64,000 bases of DNA from JBOFBH01 sp051657715 (GTDB taxonomy: Bacteria; Actinomycetota; Actinomycetes; Actinomycetales; Angustibacteraceae): assembly GCA_051657715.1 (NCBI GenBank), contig JBOFLF010000055.1, forward strand, positions 1-64,000. Direction: 5' to 3'. Made by a program: the position numbers and the translations under genes. Below the pieces are notes generated by a model, which was not told where the DNA came from, made no database searches, and saw nothing but the letters and a program-made list of their open reading frames with translations. Below are positions 23,981 through 32,754 of this stretch, piece after piece; positions within the stretch are counted from its first letter, which is position 1, and every line of letters starts with the position of its first letter.

Positions 23981-24500
23981 ACGGACGTCGGCCGCTGTCG
24001 GAGCCCAACACCGCCGCCAAGCAGCGGGCGATGCAGAACAGCACCGGTCCGACCAGCAGGACGGCAGCCGCGTGCAGCTGCAGTGGCGTCGACGGTCGCA
24101 TGACACCAGCGGCCAGTTGGTCGGCCAGAGGCGCAGGTCCAAGCCACCTGCCGACCACCGCAGCGACCACGCCAGCTGCGGCAACGATGCCGAGCCCACC
24201 GAGCGCCCGGACCAGCGGACGGCGCCCCGGGCGCAGACTCACAGCGGTCGCCGCAATGATCCCCATCCCCGCGGTGAGAACCGCGAACCAGCCGTCCTGT
24301 GCAACCTGGAACTCTTGCGGTCGTGCGACGAACCCAGCACCGTCAGGAGTCAGCTGAATCACGGGAGCGAGGAACCACCACAGGGCTCCGAGCAGCGACC
24401 CGGCGAGGGCGACGCACCCCACGGCACGGGTGACCGTGACGGCCGGTGGACGCTCACGGTCCCCGGAAACCCTCCGAGCCTGACGCGGACCGCGGATCAC
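23973..24500 (-). CDS. Four-helix membrane protein (DUF2567-like)
   Basis: Integral membrane protein of about 175 aa with four predicted helices: AVGCVALAGSLLGALWWFLAP, WFAVLTAGMGIIAATAVSL, LGIVAAAGVVAAVVGRWLG and LHAAAVLLVGPVLFCIARCL. The layout (helix 1 ending WFLAP, an extracellular loop with a buried aspartate-type segment QDGWFAV, then three helices) resembles DUF2567 proteins of actinobacteria; I make this family call from pattern memory. The GTG at 24500 lies 20 nt after the upstream gene's stop with GGCGGACGGGA before it; ATG at 24575 would overlap that gene by 56 bp. Function unknown. Confidence 0.6.
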   Translation of the reverse strand: MIRGPRQARRVSGDRERPPAVTVTRAVGCVALAGSLLGALWWFLAPVIQLTPDGAGFVARPQEFQVAQDGWFAVLTAGMGIIAATAVSLRPGRRPLVRALGGLGIVAAAGVVAAVVGRWLGPAPLADQLAAGVMRPSTPLQLHAAAVLLVGPVLFCIARCLAAVLGSDSGRRPSR

Positions 24501-24519
24501 GGCATCCCGTCCGCCGACC

Positions 24520-26130
24520 TCAGCGGGTGGTGAGCCGGATCGAGAAGGCTGACCGGTCACCATCCTGCCGGGCACTCATCCCTACCGCGGTGAACGTGTC
24601 CACGACGGCTCGTTGCTCGCTGGTGAGGCCGAACTGGTCGCCGAAGGCGGACATCACCTTCGAGACGTCGACGAACGCCACCACCTGCGAGTCCCCTGCG
24701 TCAGGCACGGCTTTGGTGAACAGCTCCTGACCGCCGAGCCCGGAACCCTTGGCCACCGCATCCGCGAATGACTGGTCGGTGGCCAGCACCGTGTCTGAGC
24801 CCGCCTGGGCTTGGCCGACCTCGAGCTGCCCACTCAGCGCACCGGCGATCCGATCCACCGCTGCTTTGTCACCCGACATCCGTAACGCCACCTGGGGCGT
24901 GCTGGCGTCCGCCCCCACCACCAGGCTGATCCGCTTGCCGATCGCTGCCGCGATGTCCCCCGGGATGGCGATGCCGAGCTGGTTCTCGAGCGCTTGCACC
25001 TGCTGGTCGACCTGGTCGCCTGCGCCGGCGTCCCGCAGACTCTTGGTCAGCTCGTCGTACGCCTTCTTGACACCACCGTCAGCAACACCCAAGGAGACCG
25101 CGGCGACCGCGTCGGACGGCAGCGAGCCGACGTCCACCGGGCCGCCAACCGTACTGTCACCTGGCACACCCGACGTGCTGCCTGCCATCTCCAGGGTGGG
25201 GCCATCGAACCGCAGGGTGACCGCGACGCGTCCCTTGAGCTGATCGATGCTGGCCGCGCTAACACCGCCGCCGAGACCAGACGGCAGGGCGGTGCGCAAC
25301 CGGGCCAGGTCCACCCAGGCCCGCGCAATGCCCTGGTCCCCGAGAGCGGACATGTCATCGGAGTAGTTCGCGGCGTCCGCGAGCGAGGCGTTCTCGGCGT
25401 CCTGCACCGCCTGCTTGGCGGTCGTGGCGTCTGCGCCGCAGACCGCGAAGTCCTCAGTGAGCTCACATGCGCCGTCCCCCTTGGTGATCTTCTGGATCCC
25501 GGCCTCGGCCTGATCGCGGTCCTTGATCGACAGGACCACCATCGGCTTCGGGTCCTCACCGCTCTGGGCCGGGGGCAGCACCGCGAGCCCAGCTCGGTCG
25601 CCAAGCCACGGCTTGACGTCCGTCGCGTAGTCGCCGGTGAGCGAGCCGATCTTCTTGAGCCGGTCGAAGATCAGCTTGCCGGGATCCTCGGCATCCTTCA
25701 GGGCGGGAAACTTGTCGCGGAACCGCAGATAGTCGACCTTCTGGCCGGACGACGGATCCGCGTCCAGGGCGAAATACGCCACCGCGGAGGCCGGGACCGC
25801 CTCGTCGGGTTGGGCGCCGCCGCCTGTGAGTTGACTCGCGGCGAGCGCCGCACCACCGCCGATGACCGCCACCGCGAGCACGCCGCCGCCGATTAACGCC
25901 CCGCGCCGACGACCACCGCTCGTCGAGCGGGCGGCAGTCGCGGGTAACACTTCGTAGCTGGGCGGTTGGTCATCCTGGGGATACCCCGACCCCGAGGCGG
26001 CGGCTGGCTGCGGGTGGGAGGGATGCCCGTAGGCAGGCTGCTGGCCTCCCGTCGGAGCCGGACCGGGATATCCGAGGTCCGGAATCGGGCGGGTGTGCTC
26101 GTCTCCCGGCTGACCAGGTGGGGTGCTCAT
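24520..26130 (-). CDS. DUF3352-like anchored surface protein
   Basis: 536 aa. An N-terminal cytoplasmic Pro/Gly/Gln-rich tail of about 75 residues is followed by RRRGALIGGGVLAVAVIGGGAALAASQL, a single membrane segment, and then a large exported domain (about 110-536). The latter has VPASAVAYFALDADPSSGQKVDYLRFRDKFP and KPWLGDRAGLAVLP, features of DUF3352 proteins. One Cys pair (GACELTEDFAVCG) could form a disulfide outside. The ATG at 26130 follows AAGGAG at a 10-nt distance. The preceding dnaE frame gives only shadow upstream. Role unknown; no lipobox or sorting motif. Confidence 0.8.
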   Translation of the reverse strand: MSTPPGQPGDEHTRPIPDLGYPGPAPTGGQQPAYGHPSHPQPAAASGSGYPQDDQPPSYEVLPATAARSTSGGRRRGALIGGGVLAVAVIGGGAALAASQLTGGGAQPDEAVPASAVAYFALDADPSSGQKVDYLRFRDKFPALKDAEDPGKLIFDRLKKIGSLTGDYATDVKPWLGDRAGLAVLPPAQSGEDPKPMVVLSIKDRDQAEAGIQKITKGDGACELTEDFAVCGADATTAKQAVQDAENASLADAANYSDDMSALGDQGIARAWVDLARLRTALPSGLGGGVSAASIDQLKGRVAVTLRFDGPTLEMAGSTSGVPGDSTVGGPVDVGSLPSDAVAAVSLGVADGGVKKAYDELTKSLRDAGAGDQVDQQVQALENQLGIAIPGDIAAAIGKRISLVVGADASTPQVALRMSGDKAAVDRIAGALSGQLEVGQAQAGSDTVLATDQSFADAVAKGSGLGGQELFTKAVPDAGDSQVVAFVDVSKVMSAFGDQFGLTSEQRAVVDTFTAVGMSARQDGDRSAFSIRLTTR

Positions 26131-26169
26131 CGAACTGGCTCTCCTTGAACGTTCGGGCAGATCGTGCCT

Positions 26170-26203
26170 CACGCCTCGCTGGAGTCTGTGCCCACGAGGC
26201 GTG
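26170..26203. terminator. 9-bp inverted repeat after dnaE
   Basis: CACGCCTCG (26170-26178) and CGAGGCGTG (26195-26203) pair perfectly around a 16-nt loop. It sits 113 bp after the dnaE stop and about 40 nt before the next start. It could terminate dnaE or act as a leader structure of the DUF3352-like gene; sequence alone does not decide. Confidence 0.4.
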
Positions 26204-26315
26204 CGCATCTTCATAGAGCAACGAGCGCACTCGACAGATAGTTCATCGTAAGGGCGACCACCCACATCAGCGGCAACGCCTCCCGCGCCCGGGTGGGTCG
26301 TACTCGTGGTGACGC

Positions 26316-29300
26316 TCAGATCAGGCAGGTGGGACCGAGGAGCTGCTTGAGGTCGCCGAACAGAGCCGGGCCAGCGGTCACACGCAGCCGGTCGTCGAGC
26401 CGCATGGTCGTGTTGCGGCCACCGGACTGGGTCAGGTGCAGGTGCACCTCGGTGACCCCGGGGTGGGTCGCCAGGACGTCCTTGAGCCGCTCCGCGACCG
26501 GGGGGGTGCACCGAGTGGCCGGGAGGGCGATCACCACCGGTCCGCGAGGTCCCTCGGTGAGGTCGGGGATGGCCAGCTCGGCGGCATAGACGGTCGGCAC
26601 GTCGTCCCGTCGGTTGAGCCGGCCCTTGACCACGACCACCAGGTCCTCGGCGAGCATGGTGGCCACCGTGGCGTACGTCTGGGGGAAGAACAGCACCTCG
26701 ACCGCGCCATCCAGATCCTCTACCTGGGCGATCGCCCAGGGCTGGCCGGCCCTGGTCACCTTGCGGGTCAAGGCCGCGATCATGCCCGCGATGGTCACCG
26801 GCGAGCCGTCGGGCCGGGACTCGTCGGCGAGCAGGGCTGCCATCGTGCAGTCGGCGGCCTGAGTCAGCACGTGCTCGATGCCGGACAGCGGGTGGTCGCT
26901 CACGTACAAGCCGAGCATCTCCCGCTCGTGCCGCAGCTTGTCCCGCTTGTCCCACTCGACGTCCGGGATCGCCGGCAGCACCGCGAACTCCACCGCGCTC
27001 TCGTCGCCGAAACCCGCGAACAACGACTCCTGGCCTTGAGCCTGCTTGCGCTTCTCGTCCACCAGCGACTCGACGTACGTCTCGTGCACCCGCACCAGCC
27101 CGGCCCGGCTGTGGCCGAGGGAGTCGAACGCGCCGGCGCGGCTCAACGACTCGATGGTGCGCTTGTTGCACACCACCGCCGGCACCTTGCGCAGGAAGTC
27201 CTCGAACGAGGTGTAGGCACCGCGCTCGTCGCGAGCCCGCACGACGGCCTCCACCACGTTGACTCCGACGTTGCGGATGGCGGCCAGGCCGAACCGGATG
27301 TCGCTGCCCACCGCGGCGAAGTCCGCGACCGACTCGTTGACGTCCGGCAGCAGCACCCGGATGCCCATCCGCCGGCACTCGGCGAGGTAGACCGCGGACT
27401 TGTCCTTGGCGTCGCCGGTGCTGGTGAGCAGCGCGGCCATGTACTCGGCCGGGTAGTTGGCCTTGAGATACCCCGTCCAGTACGAGACCAGCCCGTAGGC
27501 CGCAGTGTGCGCCTTGTTGAACGCGTAGTCGGAGAACGGGACCAGGACGTCCCACAGCGTGGTGACCGCGTCCTGCGAGTACCCGTTGGCCCTCATGCCG
27601 TCGCCGAACGGCACGAACTCGGCGTCCAGGATGGCCTTCTTCTTCTTGCCCATGGCTCGCCGCAACAGATCGGCCTTGCCGAGGCTGTACCCGGCGACCT
27701 TCTGCGCGATCTGCTGCACCTGCTCCTGGTAGACGATCAGACCGTGGGTGGTGCCCAGGATCGGCGCCAGCGGCTCGGCGAGCTCGGGATGGATCGGCGT
27801 CGCCGGCTGCTTGCCGTTCTTGCGCAGGGCGTAGTTGGTGTGCGAGTTGGCACCCATCGGACCGGGCCGGTACAGCGCGAGCGCGGCGGAGATGTCCTCG
27901 AACGAGTCCGGCTGCATCTGCCGCAGCAGGGTGCGCATGCCACCGCCGTCCAGCTGGAACACGCCGAGCGTGTCGCCCCGGGCCAGCAGCGCGTAGGTGG
28001 CCGGGTCGGTCGGGTCCTTGCTGAGCGCTTCGAGGTCGATGTCGACACCGCGGTTGGCCTTGACCCCACGGATCGCGTCGTCCAGCACCGTCAGATTGCG
28101 CAGCCCGAGGAAGTCCATCTTGACCAACCCGAGCGCCTCGCAGCTCGGGTAGTCGAACTGGGTGATGATCTGGCCGTCCTGCTCGCGGCGCATGATCGGC
28201 ACCAGGTCCATGAGCGGTTCGCTGGACATGATCACGCCGGCCGCGTGCACCCCCCACTGCCGCTTCAGCCCCTCCAGACCGCGAGCGGTGGCCACCACCT
28301 CGCGCACCTCGGGATCGGCGTCGTGCAGCGCGCGGAACTCGCCGGCCTCGGCGTACCGCGGGTGCTGCGGGTCGAAGATCCCGGAGAGCGGGACGTCCTT
28401 GCCCATCACCGCCGGAGGCATCGCCTTGGTGAGCTTCTCCCCCATGGCGAACGGGTAGCCCATCACCCGGGCGGCGTCCTTGACCGCCTGCTTGGCCTTG
28501 ATGGTGCCGTAGGTGACGATCTGGGCCACCCGGTCGTCGCCGTACTTGTCGGTGACGTACCGGATCACCTCACCACGCCGACGCTCGTCGAAGTCCACGT
28601 CGAAGTCGGGCATCGAGGGGCGCTCGGGGTTGAGGAACCGCTCGAAGATCAGCCCGTGCGGGACCGGGTCCAGGTCGGTGATGCCCATGGCGTAAGCGGC
28701 CATCGAGCCGGCGCCCGAGCCACGGCCCGGGCCGACCCGGATGCCGTTTCGCTTGGCCCAGGTGATGAAGTCGGCCACGACCAGGAAGTACCCGGCGTAC
28801 CCCTTGCCGACGATGACGTCGATCTCGTACTTGGCCTGCTGCCGGGCGTAGTCCGGGACGTCGTCACCGAACCGCTGGTGCAGGCCGCGTTCGACCTCCT
28901 TGACGAAGTGGGATTCCTCGTTCTCCCCCGGTGGGCAGTCGAACCGGGGCATGTACCGGCCCTCGCCCTCGGTGAAGGCCACCTCGCACCGCTGCGCGAT
29001 CGCGAGCGTGTTGTCGCACGCCTCGGGCAGCTCGCGCCACACGTGCCGCATCTCCTGCGGGGTCTTGAGGTAGAAGTCGTCGGCGTCGAACTTGAACCGG
29101 TTCGGATCCGCCAACGTGGACGCCGACTGCACGCACAACAGGGCAGCGTGCGCGGTGGCGTCCTCGGCGCGGGTGTAGTGCAGGTCGTTGGTGGCCACCA
29201 GCGGCAGGCCCAGATCGCGGGCCAGCCGGAGCAGATCCTGCTGCACCTGGCGCTCGATGCCGATGCCGTGGTCCATCAGCTCGCAGTAGAAGTTCTCCGC

Positions 29301-29873
29301 GCCGAAGATGTCGCGGAACTCCGCGGCGGCCTGCCTGGCCTGTTCGTACTGCCCGAGGCGCAGCCGGGTTTGGATCTCGCCGCTGGGGCACCCGGTCGTG
29401 GTGATCAGCCCACCGCCGTAAGACTCCAGCAGCTCGCGGTCCATCCGGGGCTTGAAGTAGTACCCCTCGAGCGAGGCCAACGAGGCCAACCGGAACAGGT
29501 TGTGCATGCCTCCGGTGGTCCGCGCGAGCATCGTCATGTGGGTGTAGGCGCCGGCCCCCGAGACGTCGTCCCGGCCGCCAGCACCGAACCGGACCCGGCT
29601 GCGGTCACGCCGGCTGGTGCCGGGTGTCAGGTACGCCTCGAGCCCGATGATCGGCTTGACCCCGTGCCGCTGGCCCGCCTTCCAGAACTCGTAGGCGCCG
29701 AAGATGTACCCGTGGTCGGTGGTGGCCACGGCCGGCATGCCCAGGCGAGCGGTCTCGGCCATGAGGTCGTCAATCCGCGCGGCACCGTCCAGCATCGAGT
29801 ACTCGGTGTGCACGTGCAGGTGGACGAACGACGATGACGTTGAACCCGACGAAGGAGACGCACCCGCAGCCAC
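26316..29873 (-). CDS. dnaE: DNA polymerase III alpha subunit DnaE
   Basis: Replicative polymerase of 1185 aa. PHP domain at the N-terminus (FVHLHVHTEYSMLDGA, VATTDHGYIFGAYEF, GLEAYLTPG, GCPSGEIQ, ATNDLHYT) keeps the His/Asp metal-ligand pattern of PHP domains that serve as 3'-5' proofreading exonucleases in actinobacterial DnaE1. Palm domain with the catalytic acidic residues in MPDFDVDFDERRR and the later aspartate in DYPSCEALGLVKMDFLGLRNL. Then the fingers, a HhH pair, beta-binding region (QESLFAGF resembles a clamp-binding peptide) and OB fold. The GTG at 29873 is 6 nt after TAGACT, another leaderless-like start. Confidence 0.96.
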   Translation of the reverse strand: MAAGASPSSGSTSSSFVHLHVHTEYSMLDGAARIDDLMAETARLGMPAVATTDHGYIFGAYEFWKAGQRHGVKPIIGLEAYLTPGTSRRDRSRVRFGAGGRDDVSGAGAYTHMTMLARTTGGMHNLFRLASLASLEGYYFKPRMDRELLESYGGGLITTTGCPSGEIQTRLRLGQYEQARQAAAEFRDIFGAENFYCELMDHGIGIERQVQQDLLRLARDLGLPLVATNDLHYTRAEDATAHAALLCVQSASTLADPNRFKFDADDFYLKTPQEMRHVWRELPEACDNTLAIAQRCEVAFTEGEGRYMPRFDCPPGENEESHFVKEVERGLHQRFGDDVPDYARQQAKYEIDVIVGKGYAGYFLVVADFITWAKRNGIRVGPGRGSGAGSMAAYAMGITDLDPVPHGLIFERFLNPERPSMPDFDVDFDERRRGEVIRYVTDKYGDDRVAQIVTYGTIKAKQAVKDAARVMGYPFAMGEKLTKAMPPAVMGKDVPLSGIFDPQHPRYAEAGEFRALHDADPEVREVVATARGLEGLKRQWGVHAAGVIMSSEPLMDLVPIMRREQDGQIITQFDYPSCEALGLVKMDFLGLRNLTVLDDAIRGVKANRGVDIDLEALSKDPTDPATYALLARGDTLGVFQLDGGGMRTLLRQMQPDSFEDISAALALYRPGPMGANSHTNYALRKNGKQPATPIHPELAEPLAPILGTTHGLIVYQEQVQQIAQKVAGYSLGKADLLRRAMGKKKKAILDAEFVPFGDGMRANGYSQDAVTTLWDVLVPFSDYAFNKAHTAAYGLVSYWTGYLKANYPAEYMAALLTSTGDAKDKSAVYLAECRRMGIRVLLPDVNESVADFAAVGSDIRFGLAAIRNVGVNVVEAVVRARDERGAYTSFEDFLRKVPAVVCNKRTIESLSRAGAFDSLGHSRAGLVRVHETYVESLVDEKRKQAQGQESLFAGFGDESAVEFAVLPAIPDVEWDKRDKLRHEREMLGLYVSDHPLSGIEHVLTQAADCTMAALLADESRPDGSPVTIAGMIAALTRKVTRAGQPWAIAQVEDLDGAVEVLFFPQTYATVATMLAEDLVVVVKGRLNRRDDVPTVYAAELAIPDLTEGPRGPVVIALPATRCTPPVAERLKDVLATHPGVTEVHLHLTQSGGRNTTMRLDDRLRVTAGPALFGDLKQLLGPTCLI

Positions 29874-29885
29874 CCCGGGAGTCTA
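29874..29885 (-). promoter_or_regulatory. dnaE -10 box, leaderless arrangement
   Basis: TAGACT at 29885-29880 is followed by 6 nt and then the GTG start at 29873. No Shine-Dalgarno sequence precedes the start. The -35 position shows nothing close to consensus. Confidence 0.4.
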
Positions 29886-29938
29886 GGCGCGCCCCCCTCG
29901 TGGACCGACGACCGCCACGGCGGTTGTGGCCGGCTGGT

Positions 29939-30916
29939 TCACCCGGCGGCGACCAGCTCAAGCGCGTGCGTCAGATCACCCGGGTAGGCAGTGTCGAACC
30001 GAACCGGACGACCGGTGCCTGGGTGCTCGAAACCGAGCTGCACGGCGTGCAGCCACTGACGCTGCAGGCCCAGGCGATCAGCGAGCACCGGGTCCGCGCC
30101 ATAGGCGAGATCGCCGACGCAGGGGTGCCGCACAGCGCTGACGTGCACGCGGATCTGGTGGGTGCGGCCCGTCTCCAGGTGGACTTCCAGCAAAGAGGCG
30201 GACCGGAACGCCTCCACGGTCTGGTAGTGGGTGACGCTGTCCTTCCCCGTGCTGGTGACGGCCCACAAGCCATCGCGGGACGGGTGCCGGCCGATCGGCG
30301 CGTCGATGGTCCCCCGGGACGGGTCCGGGTGCCCTTGGACCAAGGCGTGGTACGTCTTGTCCACCGTCCGGTCGCGGAACGCCGCCTTGAGCGACGCATA
30401 CGCCCGCTCACTCTTGGCGACCACCATCAGGCCGGACGTCCCGACGTCCAGGCGGTGCACGATGCCCTGCCGCTCGGCCGCACCGGACGACGCCACGATC
30501 ACCCCGGCGCCGGCCAGCCCGCCGACCACGGTCGGTCCTGTCCAACCGGGCGCCGGGTGCGCCGCCACCCCGACCGGCTTGTCGACCACCACGATGTCGT
30601 CGTCCTCGTGGACGACGCTCAGGCGTACCACCGGCTCATCGGGCAAGGCTGCCGCGGCCCGTGGTAGCTGGACCTCCAGCCACGAACCCGGGATCAGCCG
30701 CTCCGACTTGACGGGGCGCCGGCCATCGACCTCGACCCGGCCCGCGGCAACGAGCTCACCCACGCGAGTGCGGCTCAGTCCGAGAAGCCGGGCCAGACCG
30801 ACATCGAGCCGGTCGCCCCCGAGCCCGTCCGGAACGGGCAATGCTCGCAGGTCGAACGCTCCGTCCGGGCTGTGCACGTCCACATCAGCAGCCGACCCAC
30901 GGACCTGATCAGGCAC
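29939..30916 (-). CDS. rluD: RluD-family 23S rRNA pseudouridine synthase
   Basis: Isomerises uridines in 23S rRNA (helix 69 in the E. coli namesake). An S4 RNA-binding domain (GDRLDVGLARLLGLSRTRVGELVAAGRVEVDG) precedes the catalytic domain with the aspartate in GIVHRLDVGTSGLMVVAK, then SLLEVHLETGRTHQIRVH. The GTG at 30916 overlaps the lspA stop by 8 bp and has GGAAGG upstream; 325 aa. Pairing with lspA is a conserved actinobacterial arrangement. The precise target uridine is inferred from family membership only. Confidence 0.93.
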   Translation of the reverse strand: MPDQVRGSAADVDVHSPDGAFDLRALPVPDGLGGDRLDVGLARLLGLSRTRVGELVAAGRVEVDGRRPVKSERLIPGSWLEVQLPRAAAALPDEPVVRLSVVHEDDDIVVVDKPVGVAAHPAPGWTGPTVVGGLAGAGVIVASSGAAERQGIVHRLDVGTSGLMVVAKSERAYASLKAAFRDRTVDKTYHALVQGHPDPSRGTIDAPIGRHPSRDGLWAVTSTGKDSVTHYQTVEAFRSASLLEVHLETGRTHQIRVHVSAVRHPCVGDLAYGADPVLADRLGLQRQWLHAVQLGFEHPGTGRPVRFDTAYPGDLTHALELVAAG

Positions 30917-31445
30917 GCTTGCCTTCCATCCCCACCCCGCGAAGAGCAAGAATCCCGATCAGCACCGCCGCCATCACGATGGCGATGTCCGCGATGTTGC
31001 CGACGAACAGGCCGCCGTACGCGATGAAGTCGACGACGTGCCCCTGCCCGATGCCCGGTGCCCGGAACAACCGGTCGGCCAAGTTGCCGAGCGCACCACC
31101 AAGCAACAAACCCAATGCGAGCGCCCACGCGGTGCTGGTGATCCGCCGAACCGCCCGCAACACCACCACGACCACCACGAGGGCGACCGCGGTCAGCACC
31201 CAGGTCATGCCGGTGGCCAACGAGAACGCCGCGCCCGGGTTGCGGATGAGCTGCAGCTGCAGCACCTCACCCACGAGCTCGACAGGCTGGCCGGGCTTCA
31301 GGCTGGCGACAGCGGCGATCTTGGTGAGCTGATCGAGGACAAAGCTGCCGACCGCGGCGATCGCGAGCAGCCTCAGCGGCACCCGCCGCCGGCCGCGGCG
31401 CGTAGCGCGGTCGTGGCTCAGCGACGCTCCTGGAGTTATGTGCAT
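30909..31445 (-). CDS. lspA: Lipoprotein signal peptidase LspA
   Basis: Aspartic membrane peptidase that removes signal peptides from diacylglyceryl prolipoproteins. Four helices (first LLAIAAVGSFVLDQLTKI), the conserved IRNPGAAFSLA, and the two catalytic aspartates in ALGNLADRLFR and GHVVDFIA. 178 aa from the ATG at 31445, which overlaps the end of the TraR/DksA gene by 10 bp. Upstream frame is shadow. A GTG at 31382 would trim a basic N-terminal segment. Translationally coupled to rluD downstream. Confidence 0.94.
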   Translation of the reverse strand: MHITPGASLSHDRATRRGRRRVPLRLLAIAAVGSFVLDQLTKIAAVASLKPGQPVELVGEVLQLQLIRNPGAAFSLATGMTWVLTAVALVVVVVVLRAVRRITSTAWALALGLLLGGALGNLADRLFRAPGIGQGHVVDFIAYGGLFVGNIADIAIVMAAVLIGILALRGVGMEGKRA

Positions 31446-31654
31446 GACACACACAGGGTGGCACGTGACGATGCCTGGCGTCGCGTCTTGCCGATCGGCT
31501 CGCCGCACGACTCGCAGACACCGAACGTCCCGTCGTCGACCCGGTCCAAGGCACGTCGACGTCGTTTGAGCAGCTCCCGACTGAGGTTGGTCGTGGCGCC
31601 GACGATTCTGGTAGCACCCCGGCCAGAGCCGCCAGCACGGGCGGCACTGTGCAC
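31436..31654 (-). CDS. Very short TraR/DksA-type zinc-finger protein
   Basis: 72 aa from a GTG at 31654. The C-terminal half has the four-cysteine finger CESC-x17-CVSC in the DGTFGVCESCGEPIGKTRRQASSRATLCVSC context typical of DksA/TraR proteins, which bind RNA polymerase through its secondary channel. Actinobacterial members here usually exceed 110 aa with an N-terminal coiled coil; a stop lies four codons above this start, so the coiled-coil arm is nearly absent. Either a truncated remnant or a TraR-like minimal form. Overlaps lspA by 10 bp. The tip acidic residues that matter in DksA are not evident. Confidence 0.75.
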   Translation of the reverse strand: MHSAARAGGSGRGATRIVGATTNLSRELLKRRRRALDRVDDGTFGVCESCGEPIGKTRRQASSRATLCVSCT

Positions 31655-31771
31655 GCGAGCTGTTCACTATCGCTACTCCCAACCGTCGGCAGGCAGCGCA
31701 CAACCTGGCTGGTGCGGGAAGAGCAGGACAGACGTGCATCTCGAAGAAACGGCCGCCGTGCCCGACTGACA

Positions 31772-31817
31772 GCACAGCGCTGCGACCGGGAGCACTCTCC
31801 CAGTCGCAGCGCTGTGC
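31772..31817. terminator. Strong hairpin terminator after divIVA
   Basis: GCACAGCGCTGCGAC (31772-31786) and GTCGCAGCGCTGTGC (31803-31817) pair over 15 bp without mismatch; inside, after one C/A mismatch, GGGAG pairs with CTCCC around a CACT loop. It starts 8 bp past the divIVA stop. No U-tract follows. Best hairpin in the window. Confidence 0.8.
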
Positions 31818-31824
31818 GGACGGA

Positions 31825-32571
31825 TCAGCTCCCGAAAGGGAACCGGGGGGTCTCTGCCGTGCTCTGCCGATCGCCGCCATACCCTCGAGCGGGAAGTGGT
31901 GTGACACCAGCCGTGGCCGGCCCCGGCACTTGTGCCTGTGCCTGTGTCGTCATCTCCGGCATTCCGCTCTCGGACGGCGCCTTGGCTTCCAGATCACGCA
32001 GCTGGCCCTCGAGGTATGCCTTGAGCCGACTGCGATATTCGCGCTCGAACGACCGCAGCTGCTCCACCTTTCGCTCCAGCATCTGGCGCTGCTGCTCCAA
32101 ATCGCCGAGCGTCTCCCGCTGCTTGGCCTCGGCCTCACGAACCAGTCGGGAAGCGTGGTCCTGCGCCTCAGTGATGATCTTGTGACGTTCCGCCTTGCCG
32201 GCCTCGACATGCTCGTCGTGCAGCTTCTGGGCGAGCGCGAGCATGCCAGCGGCATTGTCACTGTCGCCGCGAGCTGCCGGTGCAAGGACCGGTGGCGGGC
32301 TGGGCTGCACTGGCGCGGCCACTGGAACCGGAGCAGTACGAGGAGCCTCAGGGACAACCGGCCGGTCCATACCGCCGGAGCGCGTCAGTTCGGCCACCCG
32401 GCTTTCGCAGGCACGGAGCTTGGCCCGCAACTCGTCGTTCTCGGTGTTTAGTCGCCGCAGCTCCGCCACGACCTCATCCAGGAACTCGTCGACTTCTTCC
32501 TCGTCGTAACCCTGACGGAACTTCGTCGGGCTGAAACGCTTGTTGACAACTTCCTCGGGGTTTAGCGGCAT
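31825..32571 (-). CDS. divIVA: Polar growth protein DivIVA (Wag31)
   Basis: Membrane-curvature-sensing coiled-coil protein that organises polar growth in actinobacteria. MPLNPEEVVNKRFSPTKFRQGYDEEEVDEFLDEVV is the conserved N-terminal membrane-binding domain, followed by a short coiled coil, a Pro/Ala-rich linker (about 75-105) and a long second coiled coil (about 115-205). 248 aa. The ATG at 32571 has GAGGTGA upstream. Between yggT and the TraR-like gene, with a strong terminator behind it. Confidence 0.95.
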   Translation of the reverse strand: MPLNPEEVVNKRFSPTKFRQGYDEEEVDEFLDEVVAELRRLNTENDELRAKLRACESRVAELTRSGGMDRPVVPEAPRTAPVPVAAPVQPSPPPVLAPAARGDSDNAAGMLALAQKLHDEHVEAGKAERHKIITEAQDHASRLVREAEAKQRETLGDLEQQRQMLERKVEQLRSFEREYRSRLKAYLEGQLRDLEAKAPSESGMPEMTTQAQAQVPGPATAGVTPLPARGYGGDRQSTAETPRFPFGS

Positions 32572-32754
32572 GTGCTCACCTCTTGGTGTGTGGGTCGCCC
32601 ACCCACCGTAGCGAATAGGCCGGCCTGGGGTCATCGGGACCCGGGCCGCGTCCGACTGCGACCTTGGAGTAGACCGCGGCTGACGGCAGGAGCATACGGG
32701 GTGTCGAAACTCGGCGCCGTGGTGCATCCACCAGGTACCCGAGGGCGCGCGGTC

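Noticed and set aside
26131..28257. Apparent 1245-aa fusion of the DUF3352-like protein with an upstream segment
   Set aside because: The upstream segment is an alternate frame of dnaE, without a family match, and a good start with AAGGAG exists at 26130.
26436..29837. 1133-codon plus-strand open frame opposite dnaE
   Set aside because: Exact antisense of dnaE, with composition His/Arg/Val/Gly-rich and no recognisable domain. Length is explained by third-position GC bias.
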